The notes under the pieces were generated by a model. The model did no database searches, was not told the origin of the DNA, and saw nothing but the letters and a program-made list of their open reading frames with translations. Made by a program: the position numbers and the translations under genes. Positions 25,155-32,233 of a stretch of 32,233 bases of DNA are shown here, in pieces. The stretch is from Aquimarina sp. RZ0 (GTDB lineage Bacteria; Bacteroidota; Bacteroidia; Flavobacteriales; Flavobacteriaceae), in the NCBI RefSeq assembly GCF_008370685.1, contig NZ_VTZU01000074.1, positions 1 to 32,233 on the forward strand, read 5' to 3'. Numbering within the stretch: the stretch's first letter is position 1; each line of letters begins with the position of its first letter.

Positions 25155-26249
25155 ATGATTGATACACAAAATCCTTCTATTCATCTATCTTTTCTGCGGC
25201 ATACTGTCATTATACTGGTATTGTTTGTTGATACTTCAGGTTCAGGAATATGGGCTCAAAATTGCCTTGATAAAGAGGAGAAGGTGTTCCAGTATGCTTC
25301 AATTACTAGTACTATAACAACATTACAAAATTGGCAGGAACAACAAACTGTTGAGAATATAGGAAAAGAAAGGCTGTTCCAAAAAAAAAATGGAGCTAGT
25401 AATACCAGGAACGAAATAATTTTACTGGTACTCCTAATACTGTTACTTCTCGGAGTAATCTTTTTGATTTATAGAGAATATACCTATAAGAAAAGAGTGC
25501 AAGAAGAACTGAAGAAGAAAGAAGAAAAAATCTATCAGCAATCTTTAATTTTGAAGGCTCAAAATAAAGAATTAGAACAGTTTAGATATATTACTAGTCA
25601 TGATCTACAGGAACCGTTAAATACTATTTCGAGTTTTATTGATCTACTATCAGAAGATTACGGAAGTAGTTTTGATGAGACAGGTAAAGAGAGTCTTTCT
25701 TTTATTCGGGATGCAAGCAGACGAATGAAAAAACTTTTTAATGCTTTATTAGAATATTCCAGATTGGGAAAAACCAAAGAGCGTTCTACTGTAAATATTA
25801 CTAATGTACTGGCAACATTGCAAAACGATTTTGAGAATATCTTAGAAAGAACCAATACCAAAATTATAGTAGGTGCTTTACCTATTGTAAAAGGAGTCGA
25901 AGTAGAATTACGATTATTATTACAACACCTGATAAGTAATGCCATTAAGTTTACTAAAGACGGTGTAATCCCTGAGGTTACAATTACTGCAATTAGAAGA
26001 AATAGTAGAGGTAATGGATTACCTGAATTTTACGAGTTTTCAGTAAAAGATAACGGTATTGGCATTCCAGAAATGCATAAAGAGAGAATATTTTTGATTT
26101 TCCAACGATTACATTCTACAGATACATATCAAGGTATCGGTATGGGATTGTCCTATTGTAAAAAAATAGTAGAATCACACGGAGGTAACATTTGGTTAGA
26201 GTCAAAAGAAAACGAAGGGACTACTTTTTATTTTACCATTCCTATGTGA
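25155..26249 (+). CDS. Sensor histidine kinase
   Basis: The protein has 364 residues. An N-terminal hydrophobic segment (about 13-25) resembles a signal ending WAQN. A short outside part of some 50 residues follows, then one membrane helix at about 88-106, a coiled linker, and HisKA with H149 in ITSHDLQEPL. The HATPase has an N box (HLISNAIKFT), a G1 box (DNGIGIP) and a G2 box (GIGMGLSYCK). The sensory part is very short, so signal detection may be by a partner or by the membrane. No response regulator is adjacent: an orphan kinase. It is convergent with the metallopeptidase gene. Confidence 0.87.
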   Translation: MIDTQNPSIHLSFLRHTVIILVLFVDTSGSGIWAQNCLDKEEKVFQYASITSTITTLQNWQEQQTVENIGKERLFQKKNGASNTRNEIILLVLLILLLLGVIFLIYREYTYKKRVQEELKKKEEKIYQQSLILKAQNKELEQFRYITSHDLQEPLNTISSFIDLLSEDYGSSFDETGKESLSFIRDASRRMKKLFNALLEYSRLGKTKERSTVNITNVLATLQNDFENILERTNTKIIVGALPIVKGVEVELRLLLQHLISNAIKFTKDGVIPEVTITAIRRNSRGNGLPEFYEFSVKDNGIGIPEMHKERIFLIFQRLHSTDTYQGIGMGLSYCKKIVESHGGNIWLESKENEGTTFYFTIPM

Positions 26250-26253
26250 TACT

Positions 26254-26340
26254 GAAGTGATTTAAACTATTTCAATTCGTTATAAAAATGCTCTTTTTAA
26301 CTCATTTTTTTGCCAGAATCAAAATAGTTTAAACCAATTC
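26254..26340. repeat. Family 2 repeat element, short copy
   Basis: This 87-bp palindromic element has a left end GAAGTGATTTAAACTATTT and a right end whose complement is GAATTGGTTTAAACTATTT. It starts 5 bp after the histidine kinase stop. GATAC occurs immediately on both sides, which may be a duplication. It is a shortened form of the copy at 27823-27982 and may serve as a terminator for the kinase gene. Confidence 0.7.
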
Positions 26341-26346
26341 GATACC

Positions 26347-26369
26347 TGATCATTAGAAAAAAATGATCA
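26347..26369. terminator. Hairpin between convergent kinase and metallopeptidase genes
   Basis: TGATCATT (26347-26354) pairs with AATGATCA (26362-26369) around a 7-nt A-rich loop. It lies 18 bp beyond the metallopeptidase stop. The stem is AT-rich and has no long U run, so this is a weak terminator candidate. Confidence 0.35.
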
Positions 26370-26386
26370 ATATCAATCATAGCTAT

Positions 26387-27316
26387 TTATCTAAATCCAT
26401 AGATCTCACGCATAGATGCAACATCTTCACCTGTATACCCTCTACCACCTAATGTGCTTCCCACACAAGCAACCATTATAGAATCCAGAAAATCTCCAGA
26501 GGTATTGGTGCCAGGAATGGGAACAAATCCAAATGGATTGTTTTCAGCCTCATTTTCTCCACAACTTCTTTGCGTTCTCCAATCACTATGCTGTATCCCA
26601 AAATTATGTAATATCTCATGCATCAGGACCTGTCTAAGCGTTTCTCTGGTAGAAATCGAAGAAATCGCATCAGTGTTTAACTGTAACACTCCTCCTGGTA
26701 AAAAATTAGAAGGAAAACTTGCTCCTGCAAAAACATTAGGATCTGGAACGAATGTTCCTAAACCAGTAGGAACAAAAATACGATTATAAAAAACCATAAT
26801 ATCTCTTGGAGTACTGGCAATTTCGCTAGATGATATAAAAACATGATTCAGTTGTATAGTAGTACGTAACTGAGTGTTAAATAAAAATATCATATCCTGG
26901 GCGGCTTGTTGCTGAAAAGGAGTATTGAAATCCACAAAAGCTACAGTATAGCTCCTGTTGCCACCTACTGTATTATTAGTCCTAAATAATTTTTCTCTTT
27001 GTTCTGTATCCAAAGAAGGATCTGCAAACTTTACCATATTTTGCAGATCAGAAGTAAGAGTTAACATATCTCTGTAAGAATAATATTCATCTGTGGATCC
27101 ATCTGGGAGATCCAGTTTTATCTTAAAAGTCTCTTCTGGAACATAGCCAAGTTTGGCCACGTCAATTTGTTCTTGTTTCGTAAGATTGTTAGTAGCGGTA
27201 GTTTCTTGTACAAAACCTTCCTCTTTTTCACAGGAAAACAGTATCCCAAAAGATAATATCACTACAGCAGTTTTAAGTTTTACAAGTACTTTTTTTCTTA
27301 ATTTTAATAATTTCAT
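26387..27316 (-). CDS. Zinc metallopeptidase lipoprotein, M57 (HEIGH)-like
   Basis: The protein has 309 residues. A lipoprotein signal ends LFSC (Cys29) followed by EKEE. The catalytic region holds HEILHNFGIQH (H233, E234, H237, H243), the metzincin zinc motif, followed by SDW and then DSIM with Met281 as the Met-turn. The layout, with GYTGEDVASMREIYG at the end, resembles the Bacteroidota M57 dual-action HEIGH peptidases. It should act at the cell surface or in the periplasm. It is monocistronic and convergent with the kinase. The substrate is unknown. Confidence 0.82.
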   Translation of the reverse strand: MKLLKLRKKVLVKLKTAVVILSFGILFSCEKEEGFVQETTATNNLTKQEQIDVAKLGYVPEETFKIKLDLPDGSTDEYYSYRDMLTLTSDLQNMVKFADPSLDTEQREKLFRTNNTVGGNRSYTVAFVDFNTPFQQQAAQDMIFLFNTQLRTTIQLNHVFISSSEIASTPRDIMVFYNRIFVPTGLGTFVPDPNVFAGASFPSNFLPGGVLQLNTDAISSISTRETLRQVLMHEILHNFGIQHSDWRTQRSCGENEAENNPFGFVPIPGTNTSGDFLDSIMVACVGSTLGGRGYTGEDVASMREIYGFR

Positions 27317-27822
27317 TTTTTATTTTTAAGATTAATAATTACTAGATACTAAACAGCTAATATTTTAACATCCCTAATTATACAACCCATTTTATAAGAA
27401 AAGTAAAGTTAATTACGAGTATAAGTATCTCATATAGCCAATATTTATAATTACTTTAAAAACATATGAATGAAACACTTACACTCTTGTCTTAAAAAAG
27501 AGAAGATTATCTAAAAAAAATTATAGTGAAAAAACCAGAAAGTCTATAACTTTCTTAGACTTAAGTATCGTTTTTCTGATTTCTAACCACTGTAAACCTA
27601 AAAAAAATTACCTAAATTTATGAATTCAAACTCCGTGATAGAACTTTTTGAGGTACTTAAAAATAATATGTTTCTTGAATTTTAGTGCAATACTTTTTCT
27701 AATATAAATACTACATACAAACAGTTAATGTCTTAAATACTGAAATAAAAACATATTTGAATGGGTAATGTTAAAGCAAAAATGGTATAAATGTAATTAG
27801 TCAGTATATTATTTATAATACT
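27317..27822. other. AT-rich gap upstream of the metallopeptidase gene
   Basis: About 500 bp of AT-rich sequence, with no supported gene or clear hairpin. It carries the metallopeptidase promoter, which I could not pinpoint. Confidence 0.4.
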
Positions 27823-27982
27823 GAAGTAGTTTAAACTTTTTTGAATCAGGCGAAAAATAGTATTTTTTTGATCAATTGAAGTGTGTTTTTGCTCTTCATA
27901 GCAGCGCCCGAAGTAAGAAAAAGACAAAAATTGAGTAAAAAAAGGCATTTTTATAGCGAATTGAAAAAGTTTAAACCAATTC
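27823..27982. repeat. Family 2 repeat element, full copy
   Basis: This 160-bp element has a left end GAAGTAGTTTAAACTTTTTT and a right end whose complement is GAATTGGTTTAAACTTTTTC, extending to an AATTCGCTATAAAAATG stretch. The core contains CTTCATAGCAGC and CCGAAGTAAG. The right end stops 1 bp before the VOC gene stop codon at 27984. An ORF track through it is an artefact of the repeat. Confidence 0.75.
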
Positions 27983-27983
27983 A

Positions 27984-28367
27984 TTAACTAATCAAAGGTT
28001 TTACATAGGTAACAAAATCAATTCCAATCCCGTTAGGATCTTCTATAGAGAAGTGTCTTTCTCCCCAAGGTTCGTCTCTAATCTCTACTTTAATAGGTAT
28101 ACCTTTTTGCTTTAAATCAATATAGTGTTCATCAACATTGTCAACTTCTATCGTGAGATACATTCCCTGCCCTTTGAACTCAGGGTGAAAGAAAGGTTGC
28201 TGAGTTGGATGATTTGGGAGTAAAAAACTGATTGTATCTTTTTCATTCGGAGTGAATAGCAAAAGATAAAAATCATTTTCAAATTTTATTTTGAATCCTA
28301 AATTCTCTGTATAAAAAGACTTAGTTTCCTTAATTTTTTTTGTCAATATTCCAGCATTCAATCTCAT
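27984..28367 (-). CDS. VOC superfamily (glyoxalase/bleomycin-resistance-like) protein
   Basis: The protein has 127 residues, a full single VOC unit of two beta-alpha-beta-beta-beta modules. The first is seen in the N-terminal KKIKETKSFYTENLGFKI and the second in GMYLTIEVDNVDEHYIDLKQ. The end ERHFSIEDPNGIGIDFV is the typical VOC C-terminal strand with the conserved DPNG turn and a final Asp. Members bind metal and small molecules; the substrate cannot be told. It is cytoplasmic. It lies 92 bp downstream of the alpha/beta hydrolase gene on the same strand, so co-transcription is possible. Confidence 0.85.
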   Translation of the reverse strand: MRLNAGILTKKIKETKSFYTENLGFKIKFENDFYLLLFTPNEKDTISFLLPNHPTQQPFFHPEFKGQGMYLTIEVDNVDEHYIDLKQKGIPIKVEIRDEPWGERHFSIEDPNGIGIDFVTYVKPLIS

Positions 28368-28459
28368 AGTAATATTTGGTGTGATTGGTTTTCGAGTATA
28401 ATTACAGAATCTAAATTAAGTATTTTTACGGGAAAAATCTTCTTTTTTTAACTCATAGC

Positions 28460-29500
28460 TTATAAATGTTGTTTAAAAAAATCTATGGCGAGTTTTACAG
28501 TTTTTTCATGTATTTCTTTTCTACTAACCTCCGGTAAATCGATGGTTATTTCTGGAATTACTTTTTTGCCAAGTTGTGTTGGCTCATTCAAGAAAACATA
28601 ATGCCCTACCTTTTTATCAAAAAGATGTATTTGGCTGTTTTTTATCAAATTATGATACTTCTCTGCGTTGTATCTTACTGGTTCTATTTTATCACCTCTT
28701 CCTGCAATAATAAAAACTGGAGCTATTATTTCGCTTGTTTGTTTTTTTGAATAAAATCCAAAACCGATTGCAGGTGCCATTACAAAAAAAGCTTTGATTC
28801 TATCATCCTTTACCTGATTTTTGTATTTGTTGTAAGATGACACGATAAGGCTATCTGTATCAAAATCGATCGTTTCTTTTGTTTCAGGAAATTCTGGAGG
28901 TAATTCTCTGGTGTTTTCTTCTTTATTTTCAGTGCCTTTATAATTTCTGTCTACATAGCCACCAGCCAATGCAATGTGAGTATATCCACCTAAGGAAAAG
29001 CCGACACCTCCAATTTTTGAAATATCGATTCTATTACCGATTTCCTGATGATCAATAATTTCTGTCAACACATATTGGATATCAATAGCTCTCTCCCACC
29101 ACTTAAGAAACTCCCTGGGTATTTTATTAAAAGTTGAATTCCCAAAATGATCAATCGCAGCTACGATATAGCCTTCTTTTACCATTTTTTCTACAAACCA
29201 GGTGAGAGAAAATCTATTTCCACCAGTACCATGAGAAATCAATAATAAAGGAAATTTTTTATCAGGAATGCTTGCAAGTGGTATGGTCTGTATTGTTTTG
29301 AAAAGCTCTTTTCTATGCTCGTCTGTATTGTTTTTGTATATAGAATCGTATGTTGGATACCAAATTTCTGTTAGTAAAGGTCGATTGCGGGATATATCTG
29401 TATATGTGATTGATTTTTGCCCAATTTTGAAATCGTTTTTTTGTGAAATACAAGAAATAGAAAAGATCAGGGCTACAATGGCTAATGAGTGCTTTTTCAT
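28460..29500 (-). CDS. Alpha/beta hydrolase lipoprotein, PAF-acetylhydrolase/dienelactone hydrolase-like
   Basis: The protein has 346 residues. A lipoprotein signal ends SISC (Cys17). The oxyanion region is LLISHGTGG, the nucleophile elbow is GFSLG (S169), the acid is D270 in IAGRGDKIEP and the base is H300 in KKVGHYVF. The arrangement, with a long cap between the nucleophile and the acid, resembles the platelet-activating-factor acetylhydrolase group. It is an envelope esterase or lipase; the substrate is unknown. The start lies 24 bp from the edge of a family 1 repeat, so the repeat may lie in or near its promoter. Confidence 0.83.
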   Translation of the reverse strand: MKKHSLAIVALIFSISCISQKNDFKIGQKSITYTDISRNRPLLTEIWYPTYDSIYKNNTDEHRKELFKTIQTIPLASIPDKKFPLLLISHGTGGNRFSLTWFVEKMVKEGYIVAAIDHFGNSTFNKIPREFLKWWERAIDIQYVLTEIIDHQEIGNRIDISKIGGVGFSLGGYTHIALAGGYVDRNYKGTENKEENTRELPPEFPETKETIDFDTDSLIVSSYNKYKNQVKDDRIKAFFVMAPAIGFGFYSKKQTSEIIAPVFIIAGRGDKIEPVRYNAEKYHNLIKNSQIHLFDKKVGHYVFLNEPTQLGKKVIPEITIDLPEVSRKEIHEKTVKLAIDFFKQHL

Positions 29501-29523
29501 TTTATTAACTAGATTTATACAAT

Positions 29524-29845
29524 GAACTCATCTTGACTTTTTATTTTTAACCGAAAATGAGTTGAAATTTGACCAGATGAGCCACTTTTTGTAGTATATA
29601 ATACGATTTATAACTAAAAATTTCGCATATTCATCGTTTCTTTTTCCTTTCTACTTCGTTTAAAAAATAAACCGTAGCTATAGCTATGCTTGATTTTTTT
29701 GCCTTGCATAAAGAAAAAATAATTCAATGAATTTATACGAATTTTTTAATCACAAATCGTATAATAGCACTACAGACGAAAAAGTAACGAAATATGTACG
29801 AATTTCAGTCATCTTTTAGCAAATAGAAAAAAACAAGATAAATTC
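29524..29845. repeat. Family 1 repeat element, copy d, interrupted by family 3
   Basis: The left end GAACTCATCTTGACTTTTT and the right end (complement GAATTTATCTTGTTTTTTT) are flanked by AAT on both sides (29521-29523 and 29846-29848), a 3-bp target duplication. Removing the family 3 element at about 29596-29767 leaves some 150 bp, the normal family 1 length. It lies between the AlkB-like and hydrolase genes. Confidence 0.8.
29596..29767. repeat. Family 3 repeat element, copy B (full), nested in family 1
   Basis: The left end TAATACGATTTATAACTAAA and the right end (complement TTATACGATTTGTGATTAAA) form imperfect inverted repeats of roughly 40 bp. The segment 29601-29718 is identical by eye to 32116-32233, and 29599-29706 to the complement of 124-231. 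TA occurs on both outer sides and may be the target duplication. It contains the core GTAGCTATAGCTATGC. Confidence 0.8.
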
Positions 29846-29920
29846 AATATTATAGACTAATAAAAAATCATATGTTACACTTTTAAAAAAATAAAAAAAA
29901 GTAAGACCAAAAAATTTAGT

Positions 29921-30523
29921 TTACTCTGAAGGCTCAATAGTTCTAAATGTTAGGTTTATTCTTGGAGTTTTTACTTTTTTGGATGGAGGAAGTCTGTGTA
30001 ACCAATGAGTTTGCGTAACCCCTTTCATCACTAATAGACTACCTTTTTCTAAATTAATAGCTATGGAATGTTTTGTGGTTTTATGTTTAAAAGAAAACTT
30101 ACGTTCTGCCCCTAGACTTAAAGAGGCTATTGCGCCATTTTTTTTTAAATCAACTTCTCCATCACTATGCCATGCCATGCCTTCTTCTCCTGTATGATAT
30201 AAATTAAGCAGGCAGGAGTTAAATGATTCTCCTGTTTTTAATTCTACGATTTCTTTAAGTTCTAACAGTTCTTTGGTCCAGGGTATGGCAGATTTTGTGG
30301 TTTTGGAATATGTATACTCAAATGGTTGATCACCGTACCAGGCTACTTTACGTTTTGTGATTATCAGTTTTCCATAAATAATAGCTTTATCATAATCCCA
30401 ATCAATGCGATGCATTAGTTTCTCTAAATAATATTGAGCTCTTGTAAGATCTATTATTGATCCGTAATAATCTACTTCTCCATCAAAAGGCAAAATATTT
30501 AACGAAGTATTAAATAAATCCAT
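29921..30523 (-). CDS. AlkB-like 2-oxoglutarate/Fe(II) dioxygenase
   Basis: The protein has 200 residues, the usual size for small AlkB homologues. Iron ligands are H119 and D121 in WHSDGE and H176 in HWLHRLP; the 2-oxoglutarate-binding arginines are R188 and R194 in PRINLTFR. Substrate-side features are NLYHTGEEGMAWH and LSLGAERKFSF. AlkB proteins remove alkyl groups from DNA or RNA bases by oxidation; this form resembles the ALKBH2/3 type, and a repair role is inferred. It is cytoplasmic. It is 71 bp downstream of the lipocalin-like gene on the same strand, with unrelated function. Confidence 0.9.
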   Translation of the reverse strand: MDLFNTSLNILPFDGEVDYYGSIIDLTRAQYYLEKLMHRIDWDYDKAIIYGKLIITKRKVAWYGDQPFEYTYSKTTKSAIPWTKELLELKEIVELKTGESFNSCLLNLYHTGEEGMAWHSDGEVDLKKNGAIASLSLGAERKFSFKHKTTKHSIAINLEKGSLLVMKGVTQTHWLHRLPPSKKVKTPRINLTFRTIEPSE

Positions 30524-30594
30524 GTGGTCAGGTTTGTATGGTATTCTTATACAATGTTTATGAAATCAATTTAAATATACAATTATTATGACTA

Positions 30595-31065
30595 TCAATT
30601 TTTCATGTATTGATATGAATTACCATCGCAGATACCTTCGAGTTCGTTTTCTAACAGATTTTGAGAAGTAAGAATCAAAAGTTGTTTGTTACCCGGTAAA
30701 CTTCCACAATTAAAAAATGCTATTTCAGAAATGTATGTTAACTCAATAAATTTTTGGATTCCAGAATTCTCATTACCAAAAAGTGCATGCATATCAGTGA
30801 CACTATAGGTTCCATTAAGTTCGGTAGTCAACTCGTTTTTTAAAGTAACTCTTTTAAAAGTGCCATCATCATTGAGTACATACGAATGAGTATCGCTTGC
30901 GATAGGCGTAATTTCTACACCAGATGAGTTGCTTATAATTTTGGTTAAGTTCCAGGTTCCTGATATTCGATTAATTTCACCGGCGTTTTCTATACTTTGA
31001 TTATCATCGCTATTACAACTAAATAAACCCAAGACTAAAATGAAAATAAAATTTATTTTTCTCAT
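30595..31065 (-). CDS. Lipocalin-like lipoprotein
   Basis: The protein has 156 residues. A lipoprotein signal ends LFSC (Cys17). It is followed by ISGTWNLTKI, the typical start of the lipocalin-like domain in Bacteroidota, then VLNDDGTFKRVTLKN, GTYSV and a terminal ICDGNSYQYMKN. Two conserved-looking Cys (in FNCGS and EGICDG) could form a disulfide. It is a small beta-barrel lipoprotein of unknown ligand in the envelope. It is upstream of the AlkB-like gene on the same strand. Confidence 0.72.
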   Translation of the reverse strand: MRKINFIFILVLGLFSCNSDDNQSIENAGEINRISGTWNLTKIISNSSGVEITPIASDTHSYVLNDDGTFKRVTLKNELTTELNGTYSVTDMHALFGNENSGIQKFIELTYISEIAFFNCGSLPGNKQLLILTSQNLLENELEGICDGNSYQYMKN

Positions 31066-31153
31066 AATTGATATTTTTTGCGATACAATAAATAGATGCT
31101 ATATTAATACAAAAGTTGCTTATAATTCATTACAAATTTATGTGTTTATCAAT

Positions 31154-31306
31154 GAACTCACCTTGAGTAGTGGTTTTCAACCGAAAAGTTTGGCTTTTGT
31201 ACTATACTGAAGTAGGTTTTTTTCGGCATAGCCAGTTAAAAAAACAACAAAAATTAATGTGCAAAATGCAAATTTTGTAGGACAAAGCAGTACTCAAGAT
31301 GAGTTC
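31154..31306. repeat. Family 1 repeat element, copy c
   Basis: A 153-bp element, GAACTCACCTTGAGTAG to CTCAAGATGAGTTC, flanked by AAT on both sides (31151-31153 and 31307-31309). It closely resembles copy b at 24056-24216. Its right end supplies part of the stop codon of the GNAT pseudogene (31305-31307). Confidence 0.82.
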
Positions 31307-31853
31307 AATTACTAATTTTGTAGCGTTTGGTCCATTCAGACTTACTAATCTTATACCAGTTATGGGGGACTCCATCGACATCAATAGTTTCAATAAATCT
31401 GAGACCAATTTTTCTTAGAACCTTATTAGAAGCAATATTACCCAAATCTGCGGCAGCACAAATTTCGTTTACATCAAGTTCATTAAATCCGTATTTAAGA
31501 GATTCTATAGCCGTTTCGGTAGCGATTCCGTTTCCCCAGTATTTTTTTCTAAGTCTGTAGCCTAAATCATAATAACTGATATTATCTCTTAGTTGTTATT
31601 CATATTTTAATCCTGTCCAACCAATAAAATCGTTTGTTTTTTTATCGATAACCGCCCAGCGACCAATGCCATTATCTCTGTATTGACTTCTTATAAAGTT
31701 AATTATTTCTTCAGCTTCCCGGATTGTTTTTATCGGTTTTTTTCCTAAATATTTATGAACTTCGGGGTCAGAATCAAGATCAAAAATTCCTTTGGCATCA
31801 AATTTTTCTAAATCTCTTATTAGTAGTCTTTTTGTCTCTATATGGATTTTCAT
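31305..31853 (-). pseudogene. GNAT acetyltransferase (RimJ/RimL type) with in-frame stop
   Basis: The start MKIHIETKRLLIRDLEKFD is typical of RimJ/RimL-like GNATs. After GWTGLKYE an in-frame TAA (31596-31598) occurs. The same frame then continues QLRDN, YYDLGYRLRKKYWGNGIATE (the acetyl-CoA loop region) and ASNKVLRKIGL, ending KISN. With the stop read as an amino acid the protein would be 182 residues, the usual family length, so this is a single nonsense change. The final TGA falls on the edge of the family 1 repeat, so the natural C-terminus may have been altered. The 85-residue N-terminal piece lacks the cofactor site. Confidence 0.85.
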
Positions 31854-31892
31854 TTTTATACTTAATTTTTAAAATCATCTTCTTTTATAAAA

Positions 31893-31945
31893 TGAAGTGG
31901 TTTTTATTATTTGATTCGCTATAAAAATGAGCTTTTGACTCAATT
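31893..31945. repeat. Family 2 repeat, half copy
   Basis: It begins GAAGTGGTTTTTATTATTTG and continues through ATTCGCTATAAAAATGAGC, matching the left side of 26254-26340 and the complement of the right side of 27823-27982. The opposite end is missing. Confidence 0.6.
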
Positions 31946-31957
31946 TGGGCGGATTAC

Positions 31958-32110
31958 TTATAACTTTTCCCCTGTAATTTCACCTCCTCCCTGCTGTAAA
32001 GTTACACTTTCTACGATTCCATTTACATCACGATTGAAGATGATGCGAACTGTTATCACCCTATAATAAAACACATCGGTATCCTTCGGGTAAATCTGAA
32101 TTAGATAAAT
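31958..32110 (-). pseudogene. C-terminal fragment of a lost gene
   Basis: The frame reads IYPKDTDVFYYRVITVRIIF, then NRDVNGIVESVTLQQGGGE and a TAA at 31958-31960. It has the look of the C-terminal tail found after beta-lactamase/DUF3471-like or similar domains (PKxxTxFFYK, then FxxDxxGxVxxLxLxQ). There is no start. The frame runs into a stop in the family 3 repeat that begins at about 32114, so the gene seems to have been cut by that element. Confidence 0.6.
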
Positions 32111-32113
32111 GTA

Positions 32114-32233
32114 TTATACGATTTATAACTAAAAATTTCGCATATTCATCGTTTCTTTTTCCTTTCTACTTCGTTTAAAAAATAAACCGTAGCTATAGCT
32201 ATGCTTGATTTTTTTGCCTTGCATAAAGAAAAA
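32114..32233 (+). repeat. Family 3 repeat element, copy C (runs off the window)
   Basis: From 32116 to the window end it is identical by eye to 29601-29718 (118 bp). The right half, if present, lies outside the window. Confidence 0.85.

Noticed and set aside
27733..27984. 83-codon minus-strand ORF
   Set aside because: More than half of it is the family 2 element; no signal, domain or plausible context.
7180..31598. Programmed read-through of the two TAA-CAR stops
   Set aside because: The STOP-CAR context is a known leaky context in eukaryotic viruses, not in bacteria; two cases are not enough, so I treat them as nonsense mutations.
1..32233. CRISPR arrays, tRNA or rRNA genes, intact transposases
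   Set aside because: I looked for regularly spaced repeats, tRNA-like acceptor and anticodon patterns and transposase motifs and saw none.

Overview
The window reads as an AT-rich chromosomal segment of a marine Flavobacteriaceae-type Bacteroidota, close in character to Aquimarina or Zobellia; the genus is an inference from gene content. Supporting signs are lipoprotein signals ending in SCxx, a type IX secretion sorting domain on a glycoside hydrolase, GH16 enzymes of the algal-galactan type, promoter boxes of the Bacteroidota form TAnnTTTG, and almost no Shine-Dalgarno sequences. I found no tRNA, rRNA, CRISPR array or intact transposase.

Layout. Positions 1-547 hold the remnant of an IS21-like end cutting a short repeat element. 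Positions 581-4415 encode two exported DUF3857/transglutaminase-like proteins, the second lacking the catalytic Cys. Positions 5004-7626 hold tandem GH16 lipoproteins with HYR domains; the upstream copy is broken by an in-frame TAA and a degraded start codon. Positions 7892-9096 hold a subtilisin-like protease whose lipoprotein signal is one base out of frame. Positions 9842-20762 are a long minus-strand operon: Tat-exported TldD, PmbA/TldE, DUF4159, MoxR ATPase, DUF58, BatA-like, DUF4175 and a large membrane protein. It looks like a chaperone/von Willebrand/metalloprotease module working at the inner membrane. Positions 21482-22148 are two small unknown genes, ended by a long hairpin shared with the convergent GH5-like T9SS cargo gene at 22222-23676.

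From about 23.7 kb to the end the window is accessory-like. Single unrelated genes (COG3650-like lipoprotein, histidine kinase, HEIGH-type metallopeptidase, VOC protein, alpha/beta hydrolase, AlkB-like dioxygenase, lipocalin-like lipoprotein, broken GNAT) are separated by short non-coding elements with terminal inverted repeats. I distinguish three families. Family 1 is about 150-160 bp, begins GAACTCATCTTGA, and three of four full copies carry 3-bp target duplications. Family 2 begins GAAGTGGTTTAAAC. Family 3 begins TAATACGATTT. They nest in and abut each other, share related core sequence, and often sit at stop codons. No transposase for them is present here.

Three protein genes (GH16 copy, S8 protease, GNAT) carry exactly one or two small lesions while the rest of their reading frames stays intact. 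That points to very recent decay, or to sequence errors that read data would reveal.
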